The notes under the pieces were generated by a model that saw nothing but the letters and a program-made list of their open reading frames with translations, was not told the DNA's origin and did not search any database. Position numbers and translations under genes: made by a program. Of a stretch of 46,182 bases of DNA, positions 7,801-17,219 are shown in pieces. Positions within the stretch are counted from its first letter, which is position 1, and each line of letters opens with the position of its first letter. Location: the NCBI GenBank assembly GCA_018676675.1, contig JABHEG010000064.1, forward strand, positions 90,211 to 136,392, read 5' to 3'. Source of the DNA: Lentisphaerota bacterium. Lineage in GTDB: Bacteria > Verrucomicrobiota > Lentisphaeria > Oligosphaerales > JABHEG01.

Positions 7801-10437
7801 GTCCCCCGTGCCGGTTCGCCACGTTGCCTGGTCATGCTCAATCGTCGAGGGAACAACAAAGACCTGGAATGCACCTCGACTGTAAAGGGGCTGTCGTTCG
7901 GCCTCTGGTCGGAAGTCGAAGTACAGCTCCCAACAGTCCCCCAGGAAGGGCTGGCTCTCACGGAATGGGTTGGTGACACGATCGTCCCGCGTCGTCAGCG
8001 TCAGCACGAGCCCGGCATCCCCTTTGGCAAGGACGATCTCCCCCCGGCGCTCTGCTTCGGCCTCGAGGCTGAAGGTCGGCGACTCATCAAGGCTGAAGCT
8101 GTTCTGCGCGAAAGGAATACGGTAGGCACGCCGAGTCTGCCCCGTTCCCGCGTCGAGTTGGAAGCAGACGTTCCCGGTCGCCGCATAGAGGTTGCCCTGA
8201 TCCGCCACCACGTTCCCTCCCCAGCCGGCCGCGGGGAAACGCCCGATGCCGGTGATCTCCCGGGTCCAGTGCTGCGTCCCGTTGTAGCCATCCAGGCAGG
8301 TGAGGTGGTTCTGCCCGGCAACGAAGAGGCGCCCATTGGCGAAAATCGGGCTCGGGGAGCGCCAGTGTCGGGAAATCCCTCGCCCCGGCCCCGGGCCGCC
8401 AAACCACTGCATCCTGAACGGGACCTGAACGAGGTCGTCGCCAGACGATGCAGTGCCTCCTGCATCTGCGTACTGATGGGTCCATTCACCCGCACCGGGC
8501 AGGGCGCCACGGACCACCTTCACGATGCCCTCACCAATCGTTACCTCGGCTTTGGCGATGCCTCCCTGCTGCAACCATCCACTGGCACTTGCGGGATCCG
8601 CGCAGGACCAGTAGAGGATGCCGCCGTAAGGTCGTAAGATCCGGTACACTTCAGAGGCGGAAACGTCGGCCTGGTGGTCAAGAAAATCGGCAGGAAGGAC
8701 GATGAGATTGGCGAAAGAACCGGCATAGGGCAGTTCCCGTAACGTGCGCTGGTGCACGGCCACCTGCTTGCCATAGATCCCCACTCGGTCGAGCCCTTTT
8801 CGCAATTCCTCAACCCGCTTCGCATCCGGCTCGACGCAGACAATGCGCAACTCGGATCCCTTCGCGAGAGCCTGCAGCCACGCCACGCCGGGATCGCCGA
8901 CGACACACGCGTAGCCCGTCGTCACCGCCGTGTCTCTGAGGAGGGCGGAAACAGCTTCTACAGCGACGCGATTCCCGGCTGTCGCCGGCTCTGGTGGTGA
9001 CGTCATGACTGCGGGGCGACTGCCGGCCCCGCCATAGCAGTAGATCCGACCGCTCGTGGTACTGACTACCAACCGGCCATCGGCAACGGCCAGTCCCCGC
9101 GCCTGTCCCTCCACGTCACAGGACCACACCACGTTGCCGGTGCCGATGTCAAAGGCCCTGACGCTCGACTGGCCACCAAGAAACAACGTGCGCCCCACCA
9201 ATGCCATCTCGTAAGTGCGAGGTCCGCAGGGAGCCTTCCACAGGGTGTGGGGCTCGCCGCCAAGCGAAGGAACGCGGGTCGCACGCCACGGATAGCGCAC
9301 GTGGGCCGGCCGGCCGTAGGACTGGGCCGCGGCCTCTGCAAACGCATCAAAACGGATTGCGCTCAACTCGCCCTGACCGGCAGCGTAGAGAGTGCCGGCA
9401 GCAAACACCGCGCACAGCTTGCCCTTCAGAGCCAGCCTTTCCGTCCCGGAACGGCAGTCCCAGGCCATCAGTCCGCTCCCGCGATCGGACAACGCTTCCT
9501 CACCCAACTTGGCGTCACTGTCCGACCCGACCGGACGATCCTGGGTGAATACCAGTCCCTCCGCCGCGAACGCCCACGAACCCCCGGCGTGGTGGGCTTT
9601 GCTGAAGGTGTTGTCGTAATAGAGCAGGCGTCCCGTCTCCAGGTCGAAACCAGCCGGCGTGCCTCGTCCGGTTGGCACGAGCAGCGTGTCATCCCAGGCG
9701 ACAAGGTAGCCTTGAGGTGCGACCGCCCCGATGCCTTCATACTGGTCATGCGGCATTTCCATGTAAATCTGATCACACGCGTCATTCGTCCACACGGAGG
9801 AGCCGTCCTCGACCCGGACGGCCCGAACAACGATGCCGTCAACCTGCCACATGCCGGCTGTGAAGTAGGCCACCCCCTCCCGCACAAGCACCCCACTGCG
9901 CGGGGGCCAGCGCGACACCATCTGATCGTTGCCGGGTAAGCGCTCGTCTCGAGGCCCACCACGGACCTTCCAGAGCAGGCGGCCATCGGCTGCGGAGAGG
10001 CAGTAGAGGAACCCATCGTCGGCCACGACGAGGACGCGTTCCTGGGCCACCGCCGGGGCGAAACGAACCGGACCGCCGGTGAAAAAGCTCCATCTTTCCT
10101 CCCCCGAAGCAAGATCGAGCGCGTAGACCTTGTGATCACTCGATGAGCCGAAGTACGCTGTGTCCCCCGCGATGGTGACCTGGTAGGCGTAGTCGAAGGG
10201 CATGCGATGCAGTTCCACTCCCGGTTCAGGCCAGGCCGGGCTCGGGGCATGCCGGGAGGCGTGCTCCCAGTGCAACTGAAGCGGCAGGGCCAGACTTCCA
10301 CGGGCGCAGCCACTTCGGGCATTGTCCCCTCTGGGGGCCTGCCAGACCCCACTCACCGAGACCCCAAACAGCACCCAACTGACCAAAGCCCACACCGGTG
10401 TGGGCGCCGTTCGTCTTCCGAAGACACAAGAGCCCAT
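4840..10437 (-). CDS. Giant exported PQQ-type beta-propeller protein with embedded methyltransferase-like domain and carbohydrate-binding tail
   Basis: 1865 residues if translation starts at the ATG at 10437, which has GGAGG nine bases upstream and is followed by a hydrophobic export segment (about residues 10-35). The frame stays open upstream to 10872 but only through repeats. Order: PQQ-like propeller repeats (40-490); a Rossmann-like segment resembling SAM methyltransferases (500-640: VVGDPG, then CVEPD, then ILRPYGG); a second propeller (650-1385) interrupted by a CBM9-like insert (about 775-980, WELYFDF); a CBM9-like domain (about 1390-1760) split by a CBM4-like module (1483-1630, NGAFDQPG); and a malectin-like end. 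RPSCWMNI and CTC (C1270, C1272) match the paralogue at 20209-24129. Function unknown; probably periplasmic or surface, binding glycans. Confidence 0.82.
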   Translation of the reverse strand: MGSCVFGRRTAPTPVWALVSWVLFGVSVSGVWQAPRGDNARSGCARGSLALPLQLHWEHASRHAPSPAWPEPGVELHRMPFDYAYQVTIAGDTAYFGSSSDHKVYALDLASGEERWSFFTGGPVRFAPAVAQERVLVVADDGFLYCLSAADGRLLWKVRGGPRDERLPGNDQMVSRWPPRSGVLVREGVAYFTAGMWQVDGIVVRAVRVEDGSSVWTNDACDQIYMEMPHDQYEGIGAVAPQGYLVAWDDTLLVPTGRGTPAGFDLETGRLLYYDNTFSKAHHAGGSWAFAAEGLVFTQDRPVGSDSDAKLGEEALSDRGSGLMAWDCRSGTERLALKGKLCAVFAAGTLYAAGQGELSAIRFDAFAEAAAQSYGRPAHVRYPWRATRVPSLGGEPHTLWKAPCGPRTYEMALVGRTLFLGGQSSVRAFDIGTGNVVWSCDVEGQARGLAVADGRLVVSTTSGRIYCYGGAGSRPAVMTSPPEPATAGNRVAVEAVSALLRDTAVTTGYACVVGDPGVAWLQALAKGSELRIVCVEPDAKRVEELRKGLDRVGIYGKQVAVHQRTLRELPYAGSFANLIVLPADFLDHQADVSASEVYRILRPYGGILYWSCADPASASGWLQQGGIAKAEVTIGEGIVKVVRGALPGAGEWTHQYADAGGTASSGDDLVQVPFRMQWFGGPGPGRGISRHWRSPSPIFANGRLFVAGQNHLTCLDGYNGTQHWTREITGIGRFPAAGWGGNVVADQGNLYAATGNVCFQLDAGTGQTRRAYRIPFAQNSFSLDESPTFSLEAEAERRGEIVLAKGDAGLVLTLTTRDDRVTNPFRESQPFLGDCWELYFDFRPEAERQPLYSRGAFQVFVVPSTIEHDQATWRTGTGDAHPVLQARALTSTEGQPGSRTQVTIKWSDIAAFAGPELASFAFGATLVAYPDAQGTHLPGYRGKKGRGQEVKPLPLRRIHRFAGPDSHRLTTGWARFMLNGSLRAAEQVPVRKADYSSRLLPRDWADRLGWNYLAVVGDAVLGSVGVSNFKWSFWPKAHPEDRALFALDRDTGAVRWIHRAEASISSHMITVQADRVLVVDRPTPAKRQAGKRRGKATAVSPVLRALDLVSGQIQWSVAPPSLAGKKRLQAIDGVVVASGSGLAVYSADNGEELWADTRKGRSSMIPPVLVDGTIYAYPGAFDLRTGAQKMRRHPLTGEPSPFLFHSQGKGGCAAVSGCTSTLFFRVGSIAFHDLKQDDGMHWLGQQRPSCWMNIIPAGGLVMVPEGSSNCTCGYNFQTSLALAPAPPRANEWAVLRVGDAPAGSVVKQLRLNVGAPADKRDSGGNLWLAFPRPFMPGSVMAPATVEGTPTYSRRNPDGSELAEVRKRWLYASGGQGLRGLTVDLSIDRPAVAPSCPTAPVLDGRLTDSCWDGAHPIAFVDRERTVYPLASGFLRHDDKNLYISLRRTAPEQAGKPVPWVMNTPRRANDAGDTDPVPANSNLLINGAFDQPGTGGVPTGWKAMQGSAGAIAREAGRNVLVMDKSKGLAGQFEQTIPVKPEWRQVRLSGRMKAEGIVQGRETWHRAGIGLRVIVNGARTGGMSRDLTGGTEGKWILYDHTLDLPPGAEAVMVRLRHYGTAGWIRFDDIGLEPITGTERRSTDPWGEPVWDDDSWNVRISDSRNKFVAYMGVSVSGARFGTSSKSWRVFADDHLSRSWRTAVRVTPEEWALEMAIPWAVLAEIGAKPRKSLRIYIRGTNKTGVGPDMFEFKYPSWDRWRLNANFARLSLESPPPLSSRNYTVRLFFSASEGVLPGQSVFDVSLQGRLAARAVDVAVQTRDGAREFVREFHDIEAGETIGIGFTPRSIDGRSSAFPILHGLEIVEETGE

Positions 10438-10546
10438 GGACACAACGCCTCCAATCGTGAACACCGAGACATACGACGCCATTAACTTCCTGCGCGAACT
10501 CTCATTCGCGAGCCGTCCGGACGAGCCGTTGCGCCTCTTGTACGGC

Positions 10547-10800
10547 GAGCGGCCCTTCTGTCCAGCAGGGCAAGCCCTCCGATCGCCATTTTTCTGGAGG
10601 CCGGTTTCGCCAAACCGGTACTTACGGCAGGGGCGGCCGGTCAGGGATGACCGGAGCTCCAACGCAACAGCGAGCCTGTGCGAGCGGCCCTTCTGTCCAG
10701 CAGGGCAAGCCCGACGATCACCATTCCCCCTGGAGGCCGGTTTTCCCAAACCGGTGCTTCCGGCAGGCCCAGGCGGCGGTCGGTCAGGGATGACCGGAGC
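10547..10800. repeat. Two tandem copies of a ~115-bp composite palindromic repeat
   Basis: Copy 1 spans 10547-10657 and copy 2 spans 10682-10800. Each contains three palindromes in the same order: GCCCT...AGGGC; CCGGTTT-loop-AAACCGG (10601-10618 in copy 1); and CGGTCA-GGGA-TGACCG (10637-10654 and 10781-10796 regions). The middle loop differs (CGCC versus TCCC) while the stem is unchanged. The repeats lie in the gap between the divergent propeller and sulfatase genes, so they may affect both promoters. They carry no stop codon in one minus-strand frame, which inflates the neighbouring ORF. Confidence 0.82.
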
Positions 10801-10965
10801 CGTGCGGGGTACCAGAAGCAGGCGGTTCCGCCGGGGAGCAGGACGCGTGCACTGCCTTGCCTTGGAAGCCACACGGGCATAACTTCACATTCTGGTCCAA
10901 GAAGGCGGACATATTCCCGTGCACATCGGCAATGAGACCACAACCGTGGAGAGATAGGGTGCCCT

Positions 10966-12378
10966 ATGGAAACACCGCAACACGACGCGATGAAGCGCCG
11001 TGACTTCCTGTCGACCGTTGCCTGTGGAGCTGTCGGTGTCGCGGCCGGGACAACCGCTCTGCACGGCGAGGAGTCGAGCGTCCGGAAGCCAAACGTGATT
11101 TTCGCCTTCAGCGACGAGCACCGCTGGCACTCGATGTCCTTGTCGGGTATGCCCGGCCTGCAGACGCCGAATATGGTCCAGATGGCCGAGCAAGGGGTGT
11201 CCTTCACGAACTGCATCAGCAACTACCCCGTCTGCTCCCCATACCGGGCCATCCTCATGACCGGCCGCTGGCCATACCAGCAGGGAGTCATTGACAACGC
11301 CATCAAACTCAAGCCCCGTGAGATGACGCTCGGGAAGGCGTTCAAGGGCGCAGGTTACACCACAGGCTACGTTGGCAAATGGCACTTGGGGGGCGCGAGA
11401 GCGGAACCGTACGGGTTCGATCTCTCCCTGGTTTGGTCGGGCACCAACGATCATTGGCAATCCAGATACCACCCGAAGGAGGGCAAACCGGTCGCGACCA
11501 CGGAGTACAACGCCACGCTCATGACCGACCAAGCCCTCGAGTTCATCGACGATAACCGGCAGCGCCCCTTTTTCCTGATGCTCTCCTGGAACCCGCCCCA
11601 CTCCAACTTCACCGACCCGCCCGAGGAGAAGACGGCACTGTATCCGGATCAGGCCCTGATTCCCTACCGCCCAAATCTCCGGGCCAGGAAAGCCAGGAAC
11701 GCGGAGATCAGGCAGAAACGAGAGCAACGGCACTGGGCGATGCACCAGGGCTACCATGCACACGTGTCGGCCATTGATGATGAACTCGGCCGAGTGATGC
11801 GCAAATTGGATGAGCTCGGGATCGCCAATGACACGCTGCTGATCTATTCGTCAGACCATGGTTCCATGCTCGGATCCCACGGCGTCGGAGGCAAACGCCA
11901 ACCGCACGAGGAATCCATCAAGACGCCCTTCCTCGCGCGCTGGCCCGGGAAGGTGCCCGCCGGAACATGTTCGGAAGCCCTCCTGGGAGCCATCGACGTG
12001 ATGCCGACAGTCTGCGGTTTGGCGAAAGTCCCTGTGCCTGCCAGCTGTGAGGGGCACGATTTATCGCAGACCGTCCTCGGGGGGACGGGGCCTCAGCCTG
12101 AGTCCCAGTTCATCATGCACATCAGCAAGGAGCACGCGTCCGGAGGACAGAAACACCCCGCGCCCCTGTTTCGCGGCGTCACGACCGGTCGCTACACGTA
12201 CGCCGTCTATCCCGACAGGCCGTGGTGTCTGTTCGACAACCGCGAAGACCCCTACCAACAGACCAACCTGATCGACGACCCAGCTCATGCCGATACGCGG
12301 AAAGCCATGCGAGCTATGTTGGCTGATTGGTTGAAAAAGAGCAGAGACCCCTTCACGATTCCGGCAGAGAAGGGCTGA
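10966..12378 (+). CDS. Type I sulfatase (formylglycine-dependent), Tat-exported
   Basis: A 470-residue arylsulfatase-family protein. The modification motif is C90-S-P-Y-R94 (C-x-P-x-R), in which Cys becomes formylglycine. Metal and active-site residues are visible: D50 in SDEHR, K138 and H140 in GKWHLGG, and D297-H298 in SSDHG. The N-terminus KRRDFLSTVACGAVGVAAG is a twin-arginine signal, so it probably works in the periplasm or outside. The start could be ATG 10966 or ATG 10990 (directly before KRRDF); GGAGAG at 10948 lies slightly far from the first. It leads four plus-strand genes of polysaccharide breakdown. The substrate, a sulfated sugar, cannot be read from sequence. No maturase (anSME or FGE) is in the window. 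Confidence 0.92.
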   Translation: METPQHDAMKRRDFLSTVACGAVGVAAGTTALHGEESSVRKPNVIFAFSDEHRWHSMSLSGMPGLQTPNMVQMAEQGVSFTNCISNYPVCSPYRAILMTGRWPYQQGVIDNAIKLKPREMTLGKAFKGAGYTTGYVGKWHLGGARAEPYGFDLSLVWSGTNDHWQSRYHPKEGKPVATTEYNATLMTDQALEFIDDNRQRPFFLMLSWNPPHSNFTDPPEEKTALYPDQALIPYRPNLRARKARNAEIRQKREQRHWAMHQGYHAHVSAIDDELGRVMRKLDELGIANDTLLIYSSDHGSMLGSHGVGGKRQPHEESIKTPFLARWPGKVPAGTCSEALLGAIDVMPTVCGLAKVPVPASCEGHDLSQTVLGGTGPQPESQFIMHISKEHASGGQKHPAPLFRGVTTGRYTYAVYPDRPWCLFDNREDPYQQTNLIDDPAHADTRKAMRAMLADWLKKSRDPFTIPAEKG

Positions 12379-12617
12379 TCCTGATGTGGATCCTGCTCGT
12401 TCATGACCTTTGCCCCAACGCCCCTCCGAGCCCTGAGTTCAAAGGGCCATGAGAGAGTTGCCACCGTGCTTGAAGGCAGGGGACCACGGACGCGTTGTGG
12501 ACTCCCGAACTCTGCCGGGTCCGGTTCCGCTTGACTTCCGAAGGAATCGGGAGGACACTGCGGTCATGGTTCGCATACGCAACTGTCCCTTCCGACAGGG
12601 CTGACAGGAGATATGGA

Positions 12618-15035
12618 ATGATGCGCGTAAGGAAGTGTCCCGTGGTGCTGGGTGCGTTGACCGGGTTGGCGGCGCTCGCCCTTGTGGTTGCCCCAAGCTG
12701 GGCGGCCGATGACCCGCTGGCAGCGAATGAGGCGGCACAGGCAGAAGCGGGGCAGCGACGCGCAGCGCAGATCGTTGACCTTCTTGGCGAGGGCGGCGCC
12801 ACGGATTTTCAGGATGGCTACGTGGTGCTGAAGCATAACCTGCAAGTAGAGGACGATCCTGCCGGGCGGCGCTTGTGCGTGACTCTTGACGCCGCGTCCC
12901 CGGACGGCGCCAAGCTCGGGGCCCTCGTCGGTTGCCTACGTGTAAAGGACGACGGGAAGCCTGTGTGGCGGAATTCCCGGCTGACGTGGGACCGCGTGCT
13001 GGCAGCGACACCGTCCACGCATGAGCTTCAATACCGGATTCCAGACAACGCGCGCGGGCCGCGCCTGTGGATCGGCATCTACCGGAGCAACAGAGAAGGC
13101 ACGTTGCGCGTCGAATCTGCCAAGATTGCTCTGGCAACGAAGGATGACCTTTCAGACGACGAGCGCCTGGTGCTCAAGCGCATCGACCGGGATTGGCGTT
13201 ACCTGCAGCAGCGTGCGAGACAGGCGCAGTCGCGGGCAGCGAACAGTGATGAACTTGAGCAAGTGGTGGAGCAGGTGAAGAGGGTACGCAGTCAGTGTCT
13301 CCTTGATGCACGGAAGGTGTTAGCCGAGGCGGAGGGGTTGCGCCGCAAATACGGTGCGTTCTCGGCCCAGGTTAATCGGGTCTCGGCCTCCGGCCTTGAG
13401 CTGGCGGCTTCCTTCAGCGAAGCGTACAGCCGGCTGGCACCGGACGAGATTCTCCCAGATCCTGTGGTCTCGAAGTCGGAGGTGCTGGCGGTGCCGGGGC
13501 AGTACAGCGCCGTAGGCGTCGTGGTGGCGAACGGGACCGGTCGCTCCCAGGCCGCGGCCCTGTCTCTTGCCGGTTTGAGTCCGGCCCAGTTCGCGTGTCA
13601 GGTCCGTCGGCAGGTGTCGCTCGAGACGTGGTACAAGCGCCGGACGACGCGAGATCACGTTGCGGACCCGCTGTGTCTGCTGCCGCGCGTCGACGGCTCC
13701 TGGGCACTGACTCTTGAGCCGGGGGAGATCGCGAAGCTCTACGTCTCAATCCACTGCCTGGCAAGCGGCGCGCCGGCCGATGCGACGCTGCTGGTCAAGT
13801 GGGCATCCGGGCAGGCGCGTGACTTGGTGTTGCGCGTCGAGGCGGCAGGGCGTGCGTTGCCCTCGTCCGTCCGTTTCGGGCATGCGGCCTTCATCTACCC
13901 CCTGAAGGACCGCACTCGTGCCGCCACGGCGGCGGATATGGGCGCGCACGGGGTGAACCGCATGGAGTTCACGCGCCTGCCGGTCGGCAAGTTCAGCAAG
14001 GACGGAGAGTTGCTCGAGGCCGACTTCTCACAGCACGAGGCGTGGCTGAAAGTCTATGGGGCACATGTCGAGAAGATGATGATTTTTTGGGCGCCCGGAT
14101 GTCGCGAGGGGTTCCCCTGTGTCGACGGCACAAGCCTGGAGCTGCTCAGCCCGCCGGGGCGCCGTGCGTTTGTCAATCTGCTGCGTGCGTTCTTCGAGCG
14201 CGCGGCCGAGCTTGGGTACGGCATGGAGCGTTTCGCGATCCTGCCGGTTGACGAAGTGCATTCGAAGGCGCTCAAGGATGCGCCTGACGCGGGTGTGGCG
14301 AGGGCCGTCGCTGTGATGCAGTTGCTGCGCGGGGCATTTGCGGACCTCGAGATCATGATGACGCTGACCTACTACGCGTTCCCGAAGGATGTTGAGGCCG
14401 TCTTGCCGTACATTGACGTCGCCATCCCGTATCTCGATCAACCGACCAAGCTCGGGCGCAATGCGCCGCCCACCTACAACCCGCGGCAGGCGTTTGCCGA
14501 AAAGACCTGGCCCATGCTCGACGCAGCGCGTGCGCAACGCGGCATGGAGATATGGAGTTACCTCGTGGCTCCCGGCAAGAGCGACAATGTGCTCATGAAG
14601 AATCGTGCGTATCCGCTCCGTGCGGTCGGGGCCGGCATGACCGGCGTCAGCATGTGGGCTTACAACGTCTGCAGGGGTAGCACGTGGGACGACACAGACG
14701 GCGGCGAACGGCCGGGAGTCGATTACGTGTATGTGTATGACGGGACGGAGGATCACCCGCTGTGCCGGCAGTTCAATCCCACGGGCGAACCGGTCGTGCC
14801 CTCGATCCGCTGGGAAGCGTTGCGCGCGGGTATCCAAGACGCGAAGGTGCTGCTGCATCTGCGGCGGGTGGCGACACTCGATACCTGTGCAGACGAACTG
14901 AAGGCTGATATCGAGACGTTGCTGAAGAAGGTTGAGGGCTTCGCGCAGGACGCCGAGTTGGTCACCTGGGAGTCCGTCGGAGAGATCGCGCGACAGGCAC
15001 GCCAGCTCTACGCTCGAAGTGTGCGCACGGATTGA
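12618..15035 (+). CDS. Exported GH123/DUF4091-like glycoside hydrolase
   Basis: 805 residues from ATG 12618, chosen over the longer frame from 12495 because AGGAG lies 7 bases upstream and a clean signal peptide follows (about residues 1-26, ending PSWAA). Residues about 160-245 are predicted helical. The C-terminal half has TIM-barrel character with ILPVDEVH, placing an adjacent Asp545-Glu546 pair as in GH123 beta-N-acetylgalactosaminidases, where such a pair supports substrate-assisted catalysis. The ending SIRWEALRAGIQDAKVL resembles the usual end of DUF4091/GH123-like proteins. Family assignment is from motifs only, and substrate is unproven. The gene follows the sulfatase by 239 bases with no recognised feature between. 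Confidence 0.62.
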   Translation: MMRVRKCPVVLGALTGLAALALVVAPSWAADDPLAANEAAQAEAGQRRAAQIVDLLGEGGATDFQDGYVVLKHNLQVEDDPAGRRLCVTLDAASPDGAKLGALVGCLRVKDDGKPVWRNSRLTWDRVLAATPSTHELQYRIPDNARGPRLWIGIYRSNREGTLRVESAKIALATKDDLSDDERLVLKRIDRDWRYLQQRARQAQSRAANSDELEQVVEQVKRVRSQCLLDARKVLAEAEGLRRKYGAFSAQVNRVSASGLELAASFSEAYSRLAPDEILPDPVVSKSEVLAVPGQYSAVGVVVANGTGRSQAAALSLAGLSPAQFACQVRRQVSLETWYKRRTTRDHVADPLCLLPRVDGSWALTLEPGEIAKLYVSIHCLASGAPADATLLVKWASGQARDLVLRVEAAGRALPSSVRFGHAAFIYPLKDRTRAATAADMGAHGVNRMEFTRLPVGKFSKDGELLEADFSQHEAWLKVYGAHVEKMMIFWAPGCREGFPCVDGTSLELLSPPGRRAFVNLLRAFFERAAELGYGMERFAILPVDEVHSKALKDAPDAGVARAVAVMQLLRGAFADLEIMMTLTYYAFPKDVEAVLPYIDVAIPYLDQPTKLGRNAPPTYNPRQAFAEKTWPMLDAARAQRGMEIWSYLVAPGKSDNVLMKNRAYPLRAVGAGMTGVSMWAYNVCRGSTWDDTDGGERPGVDYVYVYDGTEDHPLCRQFNPTGEPVVPSIRWEALRAGIQDAKVLLHLRRVATLDTCADELKADIETLLKKVEGFAQDAELVTWESVGEIARQARQLYARSVRTD

Positions 15036-15166
15036 ATGGAGAAGAGTCGATTGTGATCCGCGCCATTTCTGCCGTATGCCGTTCTGCTATCCCGGCATCT
15101 CAGCATTGGGCACGAGACAAGAGGCAGTGAACAGATCAGATTGCCGTCCTGATCCAGGAGACAGAC

Positions 15167-17170
15167 ATGCACGACACTGGACTTGTCCGGAACGAAGCCA
15201 ACCCTCATGCCAAACTCAAGAGCGTAGGTATCGGCACGACACTGCTGACAGGGGGCTTCTGGGCTGTCAGACAGCGACGTGCACACGAAGTAACCCTCCC
15301 CTGCCTCTGGGATCTCCTGGCCGATCCCGATGAAGGCCACGTGCTTCAGAACCTCCGCATCGCCGCAGGTCTGGAAGAGGGCGAATTCGCCGGCGTCCAC
15401 TGGGATGATGCCTGGATGGCCAAATGGCTCGAAGCTGCCGCAGTCATCGCGGCTACCACCGGTGATGCAGAGCTCGACCGCCAGGTGGATGACGCGATCG
15501 ACCTGCTCGCCAAAGTCCAGGATGCAGACGGCTACCTCGCCAGTCAGACGCAGGCCAACGGTGAGGAGCGCTTCACGGACCCCCATTACCACGAGCTCTA
15601 CACCATGGGACATCTGCTCACCGCCGCAGTCGTGCACCACCGCATGACCGGGAAGACGAACTTCCTGGAGGTCGCTCGGAAGATCGGGGATTTCGTGGCA
15701 GAGAAGTTCTCGGGAGATCTGCCGCGAGAAATGGTCTACTTCCCCTTCAATCCCTCGATCATCATGGGGCTATCCGAGCTCTTCCGCGAAACCGGGAAGA
15801 AGCACTACCTGGACGCAGCCCAGGGCTTCATTGACCGGCGCGGCTCGGCCCCGAAGCGCTGGCGGGAACGGCTGCTGCATGACTGGATGGGCACGGACAT
15901 GTGCCAGGACCGCGTCCCCCTGCGCGACGAAAGCGAGATGGTGGGCCACTCCGTGCTCAACACCTACCTCTACGCCGGGACAGCAGACGTTGTAGCCGAG
16001 ACCGGCGAGAAGGCGCTCTTCGACGCCTTGAAACGCATCTGGGCCAACCATACTGAACGCAAAATGTTCATCAATGGTGGGGCGTGTGCCCTGAGCAACG
16101 GCATCTCCAAACGCGGGGTCTACGGGAAAGGCCAATGGGTCGACCCGGTACATGAGGCCGCCGGTGACGAGTACTGGCTGCCAAACGCACTCTCCTACAA
16201 TGAAACGTGCGCCCAGATCGGCGTGTTCATGTGGGCTTGGCGCATGCTGACCCTCGATCCTGACCCCGGCTACGCGGACGTCATGGAGCAGACCCTCTAC
16301 TCGGGCATCCTCTCCGGAGTCGGGCTCGACGGTGTGTCGTGGTTCTACCGCAACTTCCTGCGCTGGCACGGAGGAGAGAATGGCCCATACACGCACGGAC
16401 ACAAACGCTACACCTGTGTCCGCTTCCAGCCTGGGCGCGCCGCCATCTGCTGCCCTACGAACCTGTTGCGCACCGAGGCCGAATACCAGGCATACCTCTA
16501 CACCGTGACGGACGACGCACTGTGGCTCCATCACTATGCGGCCAACACGCTCGAGACAGAACTTCCCGATGGCACCCGCGTCGCGCTCGCCCAGGAGACC
16601 GACTATCCCTGGAGCGGCGAAATTCGCCTGACTCTCGGTGCCGTCACAGGGTCCGCGTTCGCCCTCAAGTTCCGCATCCCGGCCTGGGCCGAGGGCGCCA
16701 CACTGCAGGTGAATGGCGAAGCGACAGACGCTCCTCCGCTCCCCGGTACGTACGCTGAAATACACCGTTCCTGGCAGCCCGGTGATGTCATTGACCTGAC
16801 GCTCCCGATGGAGCCGCGGCTTATGATGGCACACCCGCTGGTCGAAGAATGTCGCAACCAGGTGGCCGTTCTGCGCGGCCCCGTGCTCTACTGCCTGGAA
16901 TCCCTCGACCTCCCTGAGGACGTCCCGATCCACGAGATCCTGCTGCCACGGAACATCGCGTTGGCCGCCCGCCATGAGCCCGGCCTCCTGGATGGCGTCA
17001 CCGTGCTTGAAGGCACGGCGAAGCGGCTACCACAGGGGGACTGGAATGGCGCGTTGTACAAGACCGCGCCCCCAACTGAGCCCGAGACCGTTCCCATCCG
17101 CCTCATCCCCTACTACGCCTGGGCCAACCGCGGCATCGCAGCAATGACGGTCTGGATGCCTGTATGTTGA
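15167..17170 (+). CDS. GH127-like beta-L-arabinofuranosidase family protein (DUF1680)
   Basis: A 667-residue protein with the zinc and cysteine layout of GH127: E346 and C348 in NETCA, and C428-C429 in CCPTN. In characterised HypBA1 enzymes one Glu and three Cys bind zinc and one Cys is the nucleophile. The alpha/alpha barrel covers about residues 30-450 and beta domains follow. Start ATG 15167 has AGGAG 6 bases upstream. There is no signal peptide, so it probably cleaves imported oligosaccharides in the cytoplasm, unlike its exported neighbours. Downstream the beta-helix gene begins after 49 bases, suggesting one transcript. Members of this broad family act on several furanosides, so arabinose specificity is only likely. 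Confidence 0.9.
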   Translation: MHDTGLVRNEANPHAKLKSVGIGTTLLTGGFWAVRQRRAHEVTLPCLWDLLADPDEGHVLQNLRIAAGLEEGEFAGVHWDDAWMAKWLEAAAVIAATTGDAELDRQVDDAIDLLAKVQDADGYLASQTQANGEERFTDPHYHELYTMGHLLTAAVVHHRMTGKTNFLEVARKIGDFVAEKFSGDLPREMVYFPFNPSIIMGLSELFRETGKKHYLDAAQGFIDRRGSAPKRWRERLLHDWMGTDMCQDRVPLRDESEMVGHSVLNTYLYAGTADVVAETGEKALFDALKRIWANHTERKMFINGGACALSNGISKRGVYGKGQWVDPVHEAAGDEYWLPNALSYNETCAQIGVFMWAWRMLTLDPDPGYADVMEQTLYSGILSGVGLDGVSWFYRNFLRWHGGENGPYTHGHKRYTCVRFQPGRAAICCPTNLLRTEAEYQAYLYTVTDDALWLHHYAANTLETELPDGTRVALAQETDYPWSGEIRLTLGAVTGSAFALKFRIPAWAEGATLQVNGEATDAPPLPGTYAEIHRSWQPGDVIDLTLPMEPRLMMAHPLVEECRNQVAVLRGPVLYCLESLDLPEDVPIHEILLPRNIALAARHEPGLLDGVTVLEGTAKRLPQGDWNGALYKTAPPTEPETVPIRLIPYYAWANRGIAAMTVWMPVC

Positions 17171-17219
17171 CAAACGCCGAGCCCCGCCTGGAAACACACT
17201 AGATTGGAGTGATACCACC

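Noticed and set aside
7630..8637. 335-residue plus-strand ORF
   Set aside because: Antisense to the giant propeller gene, no recognisable domain.
10438..10872. In-frame upstream extension of the giant propeller ORF by 145 residues
   Set aside because: It is translated from two palindromic repeat copies, and a strong GGAGG site plus export segment mark the ATG at 10437.
15770..16975. 401-residue minus-strand ORF
   Set aside because: Antisense to the GH127-like gene, which has clear catalytic motifs.
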